NCBI RefSeq assembly: GCF_025263685.1
Contig: NZ_CP092109.1
Span: 3,659,001-3,723,000, forward strand
Source: Geoalkalibacter halelectricus
Lineage (GTDB): Bacteria; Desulfobacterota; Desulfuromonadia; Desulfuromonadales; Geoalkalibacteraceae
DNA: 64,000 nt
Direction: 5' to 3'
Shown here: positions 9,022 through 16,211 of the stretch, piece by piece
Numbering within the stretch: the first letter of the stretch is position 1
Layout of the letters: the number at the start of each line of letters is the position of its first letter
Notes under the pieces: generated by a model
The model's database searches: none
What the model saw: the letters and a program-made list of their open reading frames with translations, nothing else
Told to the model about the DNA's origin: nothing
Translations under genes and position numbers: made by a program

Positions 9022-9432
9022 TCAGAAGGACGCGAAAATCCGCGCGGTGGAGCGGCCCGGGGCCTTGAGGTCGAGATCGAGGAAGTAGCCAAAAGGGGTC
9101 TGCCGGACTTCGTAGTCGGCGCTGCGCAGACGCTGCTCGGCGCGGTTGAGCAGCTCACGGGTAAAGTCGGCAGACGCCTTGGTCTCGGCGAGATGAGAAA
9201 AGGAATGCAGCACGATGCATCGCGTGTCGTTCTTGCGCGCGCCCCACTTGAGGTTTTTGATCAGGCGCGTTTCCACCCGGCCCATATCCTCTTCATCGCA
9301 GGCTTCGGCGTGAATGAAGCCGATCAGGGCGGCGTCGATCCGATCTCCCTGCGTGCAGTCCGGCTCGCTCTCCAGGGTTTTGACGGCAGGCTGATACGCG
9401 AAATGCTCGGTATAGATCATCAGCAGTTTCAT
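9022..9432 (-). CDS. Free-standing threonyl-tRNA synthetase editing-domain protein
   Basis: The 136-residue protein begins MKLLMIYTEHFAYQPAVKTL and contains ALIGFIHAEACDEED and NDTRCIVLHSFSHLAE. This is the pattern of the archaeal-type N-terminal editing domain of threonyl-tRNA synthetase (related to D-aminoacyl-tRNA deacylases). In archaea this domain removes mischarged serine from tRNA-Thr. Free-standing bacterial versions exist but their substrates are not established. The ATG at 9432 has AGAGGATAGGG upstream. No synthetase gene is near. Confidence 0.75.
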   Translation of the reverse strand: MKLLMIYTEHFAYQPAVKTLESEPDCTQGDRIDAALIGFIHAEACDEEDMGRVETRLIKNLKWGARKNDTRCIVLHSFSHLAETKASADFTRELLNRAEQRLRSADYEVRQTPFGYFLDLDLKAPGRSTARIFASF

Positions 9433-9527
9433 GGTTGCCCTATCCTCTGGCCGCCCACCATACCGTTCCCAGATTCGAAAGAGGGGTTGGATTTTTCCGC
9501 CCCAGGGATGACATCGCGCCTGCCCTG

Positions 9528-9842
9528 CTATTGATCCGAATCGTCATTGTAGCGGTGGGGTTGGCGTTTCGCGTCCACCAGACGGCCGGTCACATAGCGG
9601 TGAAGGATGCTGGCCATCAGGGTCTGGTAAGGAATGCCGTCCTCGACAGCACGGGCCTGGATTTCGTCGAGATCCTTGGCGGAAATGCGGATGTTGACCC
9701 TGCGATCCTTGCGCAGCGTATTTTGGGCGTAACGCCGATGTCTGGCCGCTTGCTCCTTCTGGTCCTTGACGGGCACCCACTCACCAGCCTCAAAGGACTC
9801 CAGGATATCTTGTTCTTCGTTATCCAAATTTTTTTCCTTCAT
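9528..9842 (-). CDS. CopG/BrnA-like ribbon-helix-helix antitoxin, no toxin next to it
   Basis: A 104-residue protein with an acidic N-terminal half (NEEQDILESFEAGEWVPV) and a C-terminal ribbon-helix-helix region (RVNIRISAKDLDEIQARAVE, then DGIPYQTLMASILHRYVTGRL), as in BrnA-like antitoxins. These proteins bind their own promoter and neutralise a RelE/BrnT-type toxin. I placed the start at 9842, 9 bases after GGAAGG; the open frame continues upstream to 9944 without family-like sequence. There is no toxin gene on either side, so it is an orphan or its partner is lost. Confidence 0.7.
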   Translation of the reverse strand: MKEKNLDNEEQDILESFEAGEWVPVKDQKEQAARHRRYAQNTLRKDRRVNIRISAKDLDEIQARAVEDGIPYQTLMASILHRYVTGRLVDAKRQPHRYNDDSDQ

Positions 9843-10201
9843 GTTTTTTGCCCTTCCAGAAGGTCTCTGGTTGCCGCCTGCTTCCAGATCCAGTTCAGGC
9901 GGCAGAGAAATCCTGAGCACGTGCCTATGGGCAATTGTTCTCACCTCTCTCCCCTATCCTGCCTGCGCAGGCTGTCCAAATCAAGAGGCCGGGTCACCAT
10001 GTGCAGTTTCCCATGTGTTTGAACGATCGAATCATCAGACAGGAAAAACGGTTGTGCGGACGGGTGCCCCCTGCCCATCCTGCGGCAACAGGATGGGCAG
10101 GGCCGGTTCACTGCCACAACTGGAAAGTCCCCACAAAAGGCAGCGTTGATGCCGAGGCCCCTTACCTTGCCGGGTGTCGCCCGCAGGAACCTTGAGATGC
10201 T
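9843..10201. other. Gene-poor stretch with a perfect hairpin
   Basis: No convincing coding region is seen. The stretch holds the 14-bp perfect inverted repeat at 10069-10102 listed separately. A plus-strand frame with a CPSCG motif overlaps the hairpin but has no family-like context. Confidence 0.5.
10069..10102. repeat. Perfect 14-bp inverted repeat with 6-base loop
   Basis: CCCTGCCCATCCTG pairs with CAGGATGGGCAGGG around CGGCAA. A second, outer pair GTTGTG (10051-10056) and CACAAC (about 10115-10120) flanks it. There is no T-run, so it is not a typical terminator. It could be a protein-binding cruciform or a folded RNA or single-strand DNA element. Confidence 0.65.
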
Positions 10202-10498
10202 TCACTGACAGGCGGAATGATCGGACCCGACGGGCGGCTCGTAGGTGCCCTCGATCAGCGCCAGGATGTCCTCGACGCGCCACACGGTGGTGCGCGGGCC
10301 GAGTTTGACCGGAGCGGGAAAACGCTTCTCCTTGACGCCGGCCCACCAGGTGCTCCTGGCGATGGGGATGAGCGGCGGGATGGGGGGATCGGCCTTGGGA
10401 GAGCCGAGAATCTGGCTCAGTCTCAAATAGCCGGTGGCCGGCAAGGGGTTGCGCACCTGGCTGGTCGTCTCAGCACCTTTGTTCGAATGCAGCGCCAT
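10202..10498 (-). CDS. AlpA-like (MerR-type helix-turn-helix) regulator
   Basis: A 98-residue protein with the AlpA signature: GYLRLSQILG, then IPIARSTWWAGVKEKRFPAP, then VKLGPRTTVWRVEDILALIE. AlpA proteins are excisionase-like DNA-binding regulators of prophage and integrative elements, so this gene marks mobile-element ancestry. The ATG at 10498 follows GGAGG by 8 bases; the open frame to 10603 is not supported. No integrase lies within the window, so the element is probably a remnant. Confidence 0.8.
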   Translation of the reverse strand: MALHSNKGAETTSQVRNPLPATGYLRLSQILGSPKADPPIPPLIPIARSTWWAGVKEKRFPAPVKLGPRTTVWRVEDILALIEGTYEPPVGSDHSACQ

Positions 10499-11116
10499 AG
10501 CTTGTCCTCCAATGGATAGGATTAACTTGCTATTGGATACATCAGGACAAAGGGAAGCTGCCGGACTACATCTTTGGACGAAAAACCACGGATATGGTGC
10601 CAAGGACAGAGCCGATCCGTTGAACTCCTTCCCCGCCCAAAGTCGGGAAAGTCCTTCGGTGCTTGCCGAGCAGAACGAAAAAAGGTGGAATGATTGCCGG
10701 GGCGTGGTATTTTTTCAGAAAAGCAGGCCGCTGAAGACGGTGGTGGCTTAGGATTTATTCGTTTCCGGTGCCGGTGCAAAATAGCCTCCAAACAAAGGGT
10801 GGCTCAAAAAATTTCGGGGTACAATTTGGGGTAGAGCATTTTTCCCTTAAGTGAAAATTTAAACAATTTCGAATCATTGAACAGTTAGTTGGATTCACAT
10901 CTGCTCCCGCCATTCAATATAACCAAGGGGTCAGGCCATGCGGCCTGATCCCTTGGTTTTTCTCAAATACCTTTCGGCAAAGCCACATCATTTAGCGCGA
11001 ACTGTACCCAAGGCCAGTTCGCATCTTCTAGCAGTGCAAAGGCAATACAGTCTTTATCATCCATGTTCTGAGAGAGAAACGGCAGCTGCGCCAGTTTCTC
11101 TTGGTTATCGAGATGG
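10499..11116. other. Intergenic, no gene recognised
   Basis: This 618-base stretch holds the AlpA leader, an AT-richer part (10790-10920) and a strong bidirectional terminator (10921-10961). A sequence ending in CTGCTCCCGCCA just before the terminator resembles a tRNA 3' end but has no matching tRNA body. No coding region is supported. Confidence 0.5.
10921..10961 (+). terminator. Long-stem intrinsic terminator
   Basis: AACCAAGGGGTCAGGCC (10921-10937) pairs with GGCCTGATCCCTTGGTT (10942-10958) with one G-T pair and a 4-base loop, followed by five T (10957-10961). It is near-symmetric and could also act on the minus strand. The upstream plus-strand gene it served has been lost. Confidence 0.75.
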
Positions 11117-11249
11117 ACGGGAGGTAAGAACGTCGCTATCCATCATTTTTAGAAGGTGGAGTTTTTCTCTCCTCTCAACACTTTTCCGGTGGGCGAAATC
11201 ATTCCTCACCCGCATGCCTGCAACCGCTCTCATGCACTCGTAGTGCGCC
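11117..11249. repeat. Direct repeat, copy 1 (about 130 bp)
   Basis: It matches 13080-13221 in the same orientation. Shared blocks include TTTTTCTCTCCTCTCAACAC, GGTGGGCGAAATCAT and GCAACCGCTCTCATGCACTC. The copies differ by small indels and substitutions. Read on the minus strand, its end encodes GALRVHESGCRHAGEE and a stop, close to the C-terminus of the broken MFS gene in copy 2. It ends exactly at the vapC stop codon. Confidence 0.8.
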
Positions 11250-11636
11250 TTAATCTTCGGGGCTCCGGACGCAAACGTTGTACAACCCGATATTAGCGTC
11301 AGAGGTCATCAAAATAAGGTCTTCTACTTGTTCCTGCGCTACTAACAGGCGATCGAACGGATCGCGATGCAGTACAGGGAGGCTCCCGGCTAGTTGGCCA
11401 TGATAGAGATTGATTGGAAGCTTGCTGAACCCCTCATCTTCGACGATAGAGTCCATGTCCTCCGGGGCGTCCAGTTTACCGATCGTTTTTTTGATGGAGA
11501 TCTCCCAAGTTGTAGCGGCACTGACAAAAACCTCATTGCGTTGGTCAGCAATGAGCTCCCTGCAGTACGGCCCAAGTTCGGGCGCATCGTCGAGCCACCA
11601 GAGAAAAACATGTGTATCGAGCAAAAAACGTTGCAT
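11250..11636 (-). CDS. vapC: PIN-domain ribonuclease toxin VapC
   Basis: PIN-domain toxin of a type II toxin-antitoxin pair; family members cleave tRNA or rRNA. The acidic metal-binding residues are visible: D in FLLDTHVFLWW near residue 7, E in TTWEISIK near 45, and D in HRDPFDRLLVAQ and LMTSDANI near 92-113. At 128 residues it is normal length. Its start overlaps the last base of the antitoxin stop, the usual coupling in these operons. Its 3' end abuts a repeat. Confidence 0.9.
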   Translation of the reverse strand: MQRFLLDTHVFLWWLDDAPELGPYCRELIADQRNEVFVSAATTWEISIKKTIGKLDAPEDMDSIVEDEGFSKLPINLYHGQLAGSLPVLHRDPFDRLLVAQEQVEDLILMTSDANIGLYNVCVRSPED

Positions 11637-11869
11637 CAGTTTTTTCCCTCGAAGGCATCTATGACGTCCTGCGGTGTCCGGTCAAAGTCATCGGCAATGC
11701 GGATTTGGCCTTTGAATCGGCCAGGTTTGCGCTGAAAACGGCCTTCTTTGTGCGGCAAAAGATCAACATAGGGTTTTCCGGCTTTGGCAATAACAACGGT
11801 CTCCCCTTCCCAAGCTTTCTCCGCCAATGCTGACAGGTTGCTTTTCGCCTCATGCATGTTGACTTTCAT
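11636..11869 (-). CDS. Phd/YefM-family antitoxin
   Basis: A 77-residue protein whose N-terminus MKVNMHEAKSNLSALAEKAW is the DNA-binding fold of Phd/YefM antitoxins. The C-terminal half (GQIRIADDFDRTPQDVIDAF) is the toxin-contacting tail. It is expected to neutralise VapC and repress the operon by binding the palindromes at 11887-11906 just upstream. The ribosome site GGAGGTGGCG lies close before the ATG. Confidence 0.9.
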   Translation of the reverse strand: MKVNMHEAKSNLSALAEKAWEGETVVIAKAGKPYVDLLPHKEGRFQRKPGRFKGQIRIADDFDRTPQDVIDAFEGKN

Positions 11870-11886
11870 ACGCCACCTCCATTTAG

Positions 11887-11906
11887 CTTAGCTAAGTTTA
11901 GCTAAA
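11887..11906 (-). promoter_or_regulatory. Twin palindromic operator of the Phd/VapC operon
   Basis: Two perfect 10-bp palindromes, CTTAGCTAAG (11887-11896) and TTTAGCTAAA (11897-11906), lie back to back 18 bases upstream of the antitoxin start. The spacing and symmetry fit cooperative binding of Phd-type dimers. Confidence 0.7.
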
Positions 11907-12051
11907 AAAATTTAGCCATTCGGAGCGAACCTTTCAAGGGCAGCGATGGCTAGCCTCTCCCACCACCCAGCGTTTGTATGTTAGATTGGCGGCCGGGGAT
12001 AAGCTCGTCGGCTTCAACGGGGAACCGAGAATACTGCACAGGGGGGCAATC

Positions 12052-13038
12052 ATGACAATTACCGGCGCCGACAAGATTCTAACCGAGGACATCCTGCCGA
12101 TGCTGCCGGCTGTTGCCGTCAAGATCCTATCTCTGGAGTCTGAAACTGAGGTTGCGACACTCGCGCGCATTGCCTCCCAGGACCCCTCTCTTTCGGCCCG
12201 TATCCTCCGAGCCGCCAACTCCCCACTCTATGCACCCATGGCACCCATCGGCCATATAAAACGCGCTGTCATCCTTCTTGGTGAGCGCCAGGTGCGCTCC
12301 CTGTCGCTGGCGTTTTCTCTGATTCCTCTCCAGTGTGCCCAGCTGGATTTTGCGCGATTTTGGGAACATTCTTTGGTGACGGCTGTCGCAACGCGTCGCA
12401 TCCTTACTATCACCAACCCAAAACACGCCGAGGAGGGTTTTACCGCGGGCCTTTTGGCCAACCTCGGGGCAATACTGCTTGCAGGCGCCCATCCCCGTGA
12501 ATATTTGGGGATTCTCCAAGGGTGCCGGGACACGGACTTTGCCTTGACCAATGCGGAGCGGGCGGCGTTTGGATTTGACCATGTGGAACTCGGAGCAGCC
12601 GCGGCGCGGCGCTGGAATTTCCCCGAAAGCTTTCAAGCCATCATTGCTCATCACCACAACCTGAGGGAGTTTGACGGCCCAGAAAACGTCAAGTCCTTCG
12701 TCCATGCAGCGTACCTTGCCGGGATGCTGGCCGACTTTTTTCATTCAGAGCAGACCGATAAGAGCCTCGTCGCTCTCTCCAAAGCTCTGGAACATACTCC
12801 CGGCCTGGCCGGCGCCAGCCTCGATGACTTGAGCGAAGGGATTGAAGATGAGATCCGCAAAGCTGCTGCGTGGTTGGGCATTCGCATCGCAATCGAAACC
12901 CCGCTGGCGGAGATTCTCGAAGCGGCGAATCGGCGGTTGGTGGCCCTCACAGTGGAATATGAGCAAACCGTGCAGTGGTTTTACAGGACATACGTCGACC
13001 GGATCCGACCCTCCCGAAGCAAGGAAAATGACTCCTGA
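12052..13038 (+). CDS. HDOD-domain signalling protein
   Basis: A cytoplasmic protein of 328 residues dominated by an HDOD domain (a catalytically altered relative of HD phosphohydrolases): LPMLPAVAVKILSLE, then IASQDPSLSARILRAANSPL, AVILLGERQVRSLSLAFSL, and FGFDHVELGAAAARRWNFPE with IIAHHHN. HDOD proteins act in signal transduction, often with two-component or cyclic-di-GMP systems. There is no attached GGDEF, EAL or REC domain; the C-terminal 100 residues are helical. The ATG at 12052 follows GGGGGG; the frame is open further upstream but lacks family sequence. It stands alone between repeats. Confidence 0.85.
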   Translation: MTITGADKILTEDILPMLPAVAVKILSLESETEVATLARIASQDPSLSARILRAANSPLYAPMAPIGHIKRAVILLGERQVRSLSLAFSLIPLQCAQLDFARFWEHSLVTAVATRRILTITNPKHAEEGFTAGLLANLGAILLAGAHPREYLGILQGCRDTDFALTNAERAAFGFDHVELGAAAARRWNFPESFQAIIAHHHNLREFDGPENVKSFVHAAYLAGMLADFFHSEQTDKSLVALSKALEHTPGLAGASLDDLSEGIEDEIRKAAAWLGIRIAIETPLAEILEAANRRLVALTVEYEQTVQWFYRTYVDRIRPSRSKENDS

Positions 13039-13079
13039 GAGTGGAGTGCTGCGCCGGATACTTTTGGATGTCGAGTTGG

Positions 13080-13221
13080 CGGGAGGAAAAAACGTCTCTA
13101 TCCATCATGGCGAAACACTTTTAGGGGGTGGTGTTTTTCTCTCCTCTCAACACTATTCCGGTGGGCGAAATCATCCCTCAACCACATGCCTGCAACCGCT
13201 CTCATGCACTCGTAGTGCGCC
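13080..13221. repeat. Direct repeat, copy 2 (about 140 bp)
   Basis: Same orientation as copy 1 at 11117-11249, with an extra segment GGCGAAACAC near its start. Its right part overlaps the 3' end of the broken MFS gene, so the repeat probably spreads from, or preserves, the end of an MFS gene and its downstream flank. Confidence 0.8.
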
Positions 13222-13601
13222 GACCAGCGCCAGCAACGCAAAACCGAACATCAGCGAAAATCCCAACCGATAATCTGCTTCCGCATTGACGCGAACCCCT
13301 TCCGCCAGGGTTCCTGCCCAGGCCAGATCCATGACCCAGCCGAACAGGGGCTGCATGATCGCCGCGCCCAGAAAAACCCCCGTGTTGACCAGCCCGATGG
13401 CCATGCCCGCAAGGCCGGGCGAGAGGTTTTCCTTGGCGTTGGCAAAGATCACGATGAAGCCGCCGGAAAAAAACCGATCAGGAAAAACACAATCATTCCG
13501 AACAGAGTGGCTTGCCAGGATACCAGGAGCAAGATCAGGCAGATCAGCGCATAGCCCAGGGTTCCGGCCATAATGATCGGCTTGCGCCGCCCGCTGATCT
13601 G
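13171..13601 (-). pseudogene. Broken MFS transporter (C-terminal fragment, frameshifted)
   Basis: Two frames join to give the C-terminal third of a major-facilitator transporter. One reads ISGRRKPIIMAGTLGYALIC then LLVSWQATLFGMIVFFLIGF (13601 to about 13470). The other reads SGGFIVIFANAKENLSPGLA then GMAIGLVNTGVFLGAAIMQP (about 13470 to 13171). The frame changes at a run of seven A (plus strand 13467-13473), so that indel could be a sequencing error. The N-terminal two thirds are absent in any case, and the upstream DNA belongs to another gene's remnant. Confidence 0.8.
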
Positions 13602-13722
13602 CGAGTCCGGCCTGCCGCGCCGCTGGCGCGACGTGGATAATGCGGCCCCCAGCGACTGCACCTCGTGCAACCGCTGCTTCAAAGCGGCCCTCAAGGGCAA
13701 GTTGGAATGCCTTAAGGCCTGA
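13588..13722 (+). pseudogene. C-terminal remnant of an NADH:flavin oxidoreductase
   Basis: The frame ends in RPLICESGLPRRWRDVD followed by CTSCNRCFKAALKGK and stop at 13720-13722. This resembles the end of old-yellow-enzyme-family oxidoreductases, where a RPfixEpdLPxRW segment precedes a C-x2-C-N-x-C-F motif. Only 44 codons remain. It converges on the MFS fragment, overlapping by about 14 bases, so a rearrangement joined the two gene ends. Confidence 0.55.
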
Positions 13723-13835
13723 GATCAAACGGATGACTTTCGGTGTAAGAAATTCCCTGTTTACTGACGGCAGGCAGGGCAGGTGGTCTTCACGCTAATG
13801 GCAGAATTCAACGGGGAGTTAGTCCTAAGCACCCC

Positions 13836-13910
13836 AGGAGGCTGTCGGACTATCCATGAGCCGGCTGCAAATCCGTCTGTTTGGCCCGGATAGTTCGACA
13901 GCCTCCTAGG
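13836..13910. repeat. Hairpin repeat, copy B
   Basis: A 75-base near-palindrome: AGGAGGCTGTCGGACTATCC pairs with GGATAGTTCGACAGCCTCCT around a loop containing ATGAGCCGGCTGC and GTTTGGCCC. Same family as copies A (2789-2948) and C (21313-21390). Confidence 0.85.
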
Positions 13911-13947
13911 ACCGGAACAGCCCCCATCAAAATGCCGGAAACCACTG

Positions 13948-15378
13948 CTACGCCTTCAGGGATTCCTCCATCAGGCACTGGCGCAGGTCGTGGAGCTTCT
14001 GACTGATGGACACCTTGTAGATGTGCGGATTGTACAGGCGCAGGGTGCCGTTGGGCATTTTTTTGCGCTGCGCGGCGCACCGGTCGGCGCAGGCATCGAG
14101 ACCGGGCAATTCCTTGACGATCTTGCCGCCCTCCATGCATACCTCGCGCACCTCCTCGAAACGCACCCCGGCGGGAATTTTCTTGCGGTGGGCCGGGTTG
14201 GCGGGGTCATAGACCCAATCACCCGGGCTCAGGGTTTCCCCCTCACAGCAAATGACATCCTGGTGAAAGCTGCCGTCCGGTTCGACCAGCCGCAGAAGTC
14301 GCTTGCGATCCGGCAGGGTGGCTTTGGCGATGTCGCTGGTGACCTTGAGCTTGGGGTGGCCGGCGTGGCGCACCAGCTTGTAGACCCCGCCGAGATGTCC
14401 CCCGCCCTCGCCCGCGGCGGTGACGAGGTTGGTGCCGACGCCGTAGATATCGATGCAGCCGCCCTCGCGACGGATGGAATCGATGACAAATTCATCCAGC
14501 TCGTTGGAGGCGAGGATTTTGACCTTGGGAAATCCCGCCTCATCCAGCATGTGGCGAGCCTGGCGGCTGAGATAGGCGAGGTCGCCCGAGTCAAGACGAA
14601 TGCCGAGCAGTTCGTGGCCCGTGGCGCGTAATTCCCGCGCCACGGTCAGGGCGTGGGGCAGTCCGCTCTTCAGCGTGTCGTAGGTATCGACCAGCAGCAC
14701 CGTGCTGTCGGGGAACACCTCGGCATAGGCGCGAAAGGCGCTCAGTTCGTCGTCAAAGGCCATCACCCAGCTATGGGCATGAGTCCCCTTGACCTCGATG
14801 CCGTAGACCTGCCCCGCCCAGACGTTGCTGCTGCTGCGCACGCCGCCCACATAGGCACCGCGCGCCGCGCTCAGCCCGCCGTCGGGCCCGTGGGCGCGGC
14901 GCAGGCCGAATTCAAGCACCACCCCTTCGCCGCAGGCCCCGTGGATGCGCGCCGCTTTGGTGGCGACCAGGGTCTGGAAGTTGATGATGTTGAGCAAGGC
15001 GGTTTCAACCAGTTGCGCCTCGGCCAGCTTGCCCTCCACCGTCACCAGCGGTTCGTGGTTGAAAATCAGCGTCCCCTCGGGCGGCGCGGTGAGCTTGCCG
15101 GTAAAGCGAAAAGTGCGCAGATAATCCAGAAAATCCGCCTTGAAGCTCCCCAGACTGGCCAGGTAGGCCAGATCCTCGTCGCTGAAGCGCAGCTCTTCGA
15201 GATAGCGCAGCGCCGGTTCGAGGCCGGCGAACACCGCGTAGCCCCCCTTGAAGGGATTTTTGCGAAAAAACAGATCGAAGACGGCCTCATCCTCGTGCAT
15301 GCCTTTTTGAAAATATCCCGCTAGCATGGTCAGTTCATACAGGTCGGTGAGCAGGGCGGGGTAACGGATGTGCTTCAT
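13948..15378 (-). CDS. pncB: Nicotinate phosphoribosyltransferase
   Basis: Makes nicotinate mononucleotide from nicotinate and PRPP, in NAD salvage. Family blocks are clear: ALLTDLYELTMLAGYFQKG at the N-terminus, then EFGLRRAHGPDGGLSAARGA, GTHAHSWVMAF, DTYDTLKSGLPHAL, GIRLDSGDLAYLSR and ILASNELDEF. At 476 residues it is normal length. AAGGTGG lies before the ATG at 15378. It stands alone between copy B of the hairpin repeat and a small membrane-protein gene. Confidence 0.95.
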   Translation of the reverse strand: MKHIRYPALLTDLYELTMLAGYFQKGMHEDEAVFDLFFRKNPFKGGYAVFAGLEPALRYLEELRFSDEDLAYLASLGSFKADFLDYLRTFRFTGKLTAPPEGTLIFNHEPLVTVEGKLAEAQLVETALLNIINFQTLVATKAARIHGACGEGVVLEFGLRRAHGPDGGLSAARGAYVGGVRSSSNVWAGQVYGIEVKGTHAHSWVMAFDDELSAFRAYAEVFPDSTVLLVDTYDTLKSGLPHALTVARELRATGHELLGIRLDSGDLAYLSRQARHMLDEAGFPKVKILASNELDEFVIDSIRREGGCIDIYGVGTNLVTAAGEGGGHLGGVYKLVRHAGHPKLKVTSDIAKATLPDRKRLLRLVEPDGSFHQDVICCEGETLSPGDWVYDPANPAHRKKIPAGVRFEEVREVCMEGGKIVKELPGLDACADRCAAQRKKMPNGTLRLYNPHIYKVSISQKLHDLRQCLMEESLKA

Positions 15379-15472
15379 AAGACCACCTTCGCTTTGGTGT
15401 TATGTGCCCGAGGCGGCGCATGCCCTGGGCTTTTCCCCAGTATAACAAGCGTTGGCGCGTGTGCGGCGGTGC

Positions 15473-15793
15473 TCAACCTTCCCGCCTGGCCTGCCGCATT
15501 TTTCGTTTCCGATCGAACCAGATCCAGACGCCGCTCAGAACCAGCCAAATCATCCCCAACCCGATCACCGAATGGTAAATCCAGCCGATCAGACCCGGCC
15601 CATAATGCAGCCGCAACATCAAAAGGTTCCAGGCGGTTCGCACCACCTCGGGTGCCTCCTCGGCCAGGGCGGTGTCGACCGGGGAGAAAACACCGTAGGT
15701 CAAAACCAGACCGCTGAAGGCCTGCAGCAGAAGAAAGGGCGCGAGCAGAAGTCCTACCCGATAATGCCAGCGTCGTAGTTGCCGTTGATCCAT
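15473..15793 (-). CDS. PepSY-type small membrane protein
   Basis: The start MDQRQLRRWHYRVGLLLAPF followed by LLLQAFSGLVLTY is the first helix pattern of PepSY-associated transmembrane proteins; a second helix is IYHSVIGLGMIWLVLSGVWIWF, then a basic end. About 106 residues. Small PepSY-like proteins are often linked to iron or thiosulfate redox loci. The ATG at 15793 was chosen because the family sequence begins there; its ribosome site is weak. Role unknown. Confidence 0.65.
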   Translation of the reverse strand: MDQRQLRRWHYRVGLLLAPFLLLQAFSGLVLTYGVFSPVDTALAEEAPEVVRTAWNLLMLRLHYGPGLIGWIYHSVIGLGMIWLVLSGVWIWFDRKRKMRQARREG

Positions 15794-15975
15794 GGTCAGA
15801 TAAACCTTTCCGTGTGTAGCGCGAGCAGGATGGCAGGGCGCCGGCTGGGACGCCTGGACGAACGTGCGAAAAAAAGAACCTGTAAGCGATCCGATCAATT
15901 GAAAAGAAAAAAATCGACGCTATAGTCTGCGGTACGCGGAAACATTTTTCCAATAAAGAAAATGGGAGGTTTCTT

Positions 15976-16161
15976 ATGGGGACGCACTACATCATCGAAG
16001 ACTGCACCACCTGCGGCGCGTGCGAGCCGGTCTGCCCCGTCGAAGCGATTCATCCGGGCGATCCCATGTACACCATCGACAAGGATGCCTGCATCGACTG
16101 CGGAGCCTGTGACGATGTCTGCCCGGTGGATGCCATCAAGTGGGAGCAAACGAACCTTTAG
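15976..16161 (+). CDS. 2[4Fe-4S] ferredoxin
   Basis: A 61-residue protein with two complete clostridial-type cluster motifs, CTTCGACEPVCP and CIDCGACDDVCP, each C-x2-C-x2-C-x3-CP. It is a low-potential cytoplasmic electron carrier. It could serve the aldehyde:ferredoxin oxidoreductase further along or general anaerobic metabolism; the link is inference. A GGGAGG ribosome site lies 7 bases before the ATG. Confidence 0.95.
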   Translation: MGTHYIIEDCTTCGACEPVCPVEAIHPGDPMYTIDKDACIDCGACDDVCPVDAIKWEQTNL

Positions 16162-16172
16162 CCCCGCAATCA

Positions 16173-16196
16173 GCGGCCCGCTCAGGAGCGGGCCGC
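16173..16196. terminator. Perfect GC hairpin after the ferredoxin gene
   Basis: GCGGCCCGCT pairs with AGCGGGCCGC around CAGG. There is no T-run, so it is a weak terminator or an mRNA 3'-end stabiliser between convergent genes. Confidence 0.5.
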
Positions 16197-16211
16197 GGCC
16201 CACGAGCCTCC

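Noticed and set aside
10051-10120. Integron attC site
   Set aside because: The outer arms are GTTGTG...CACAAC, the reverse of the RYYYAAC...GTTRRRY arrangement, and no integron integrase or cassette array is present.
10880-10920. tRNA 3' end or attachment site before the terminator at 10921
   Set aside because: TCTGCTCCCGCCA resembles an acceptor stem, but the T-arm is imperfect and no tRNA body or second copy is visible.
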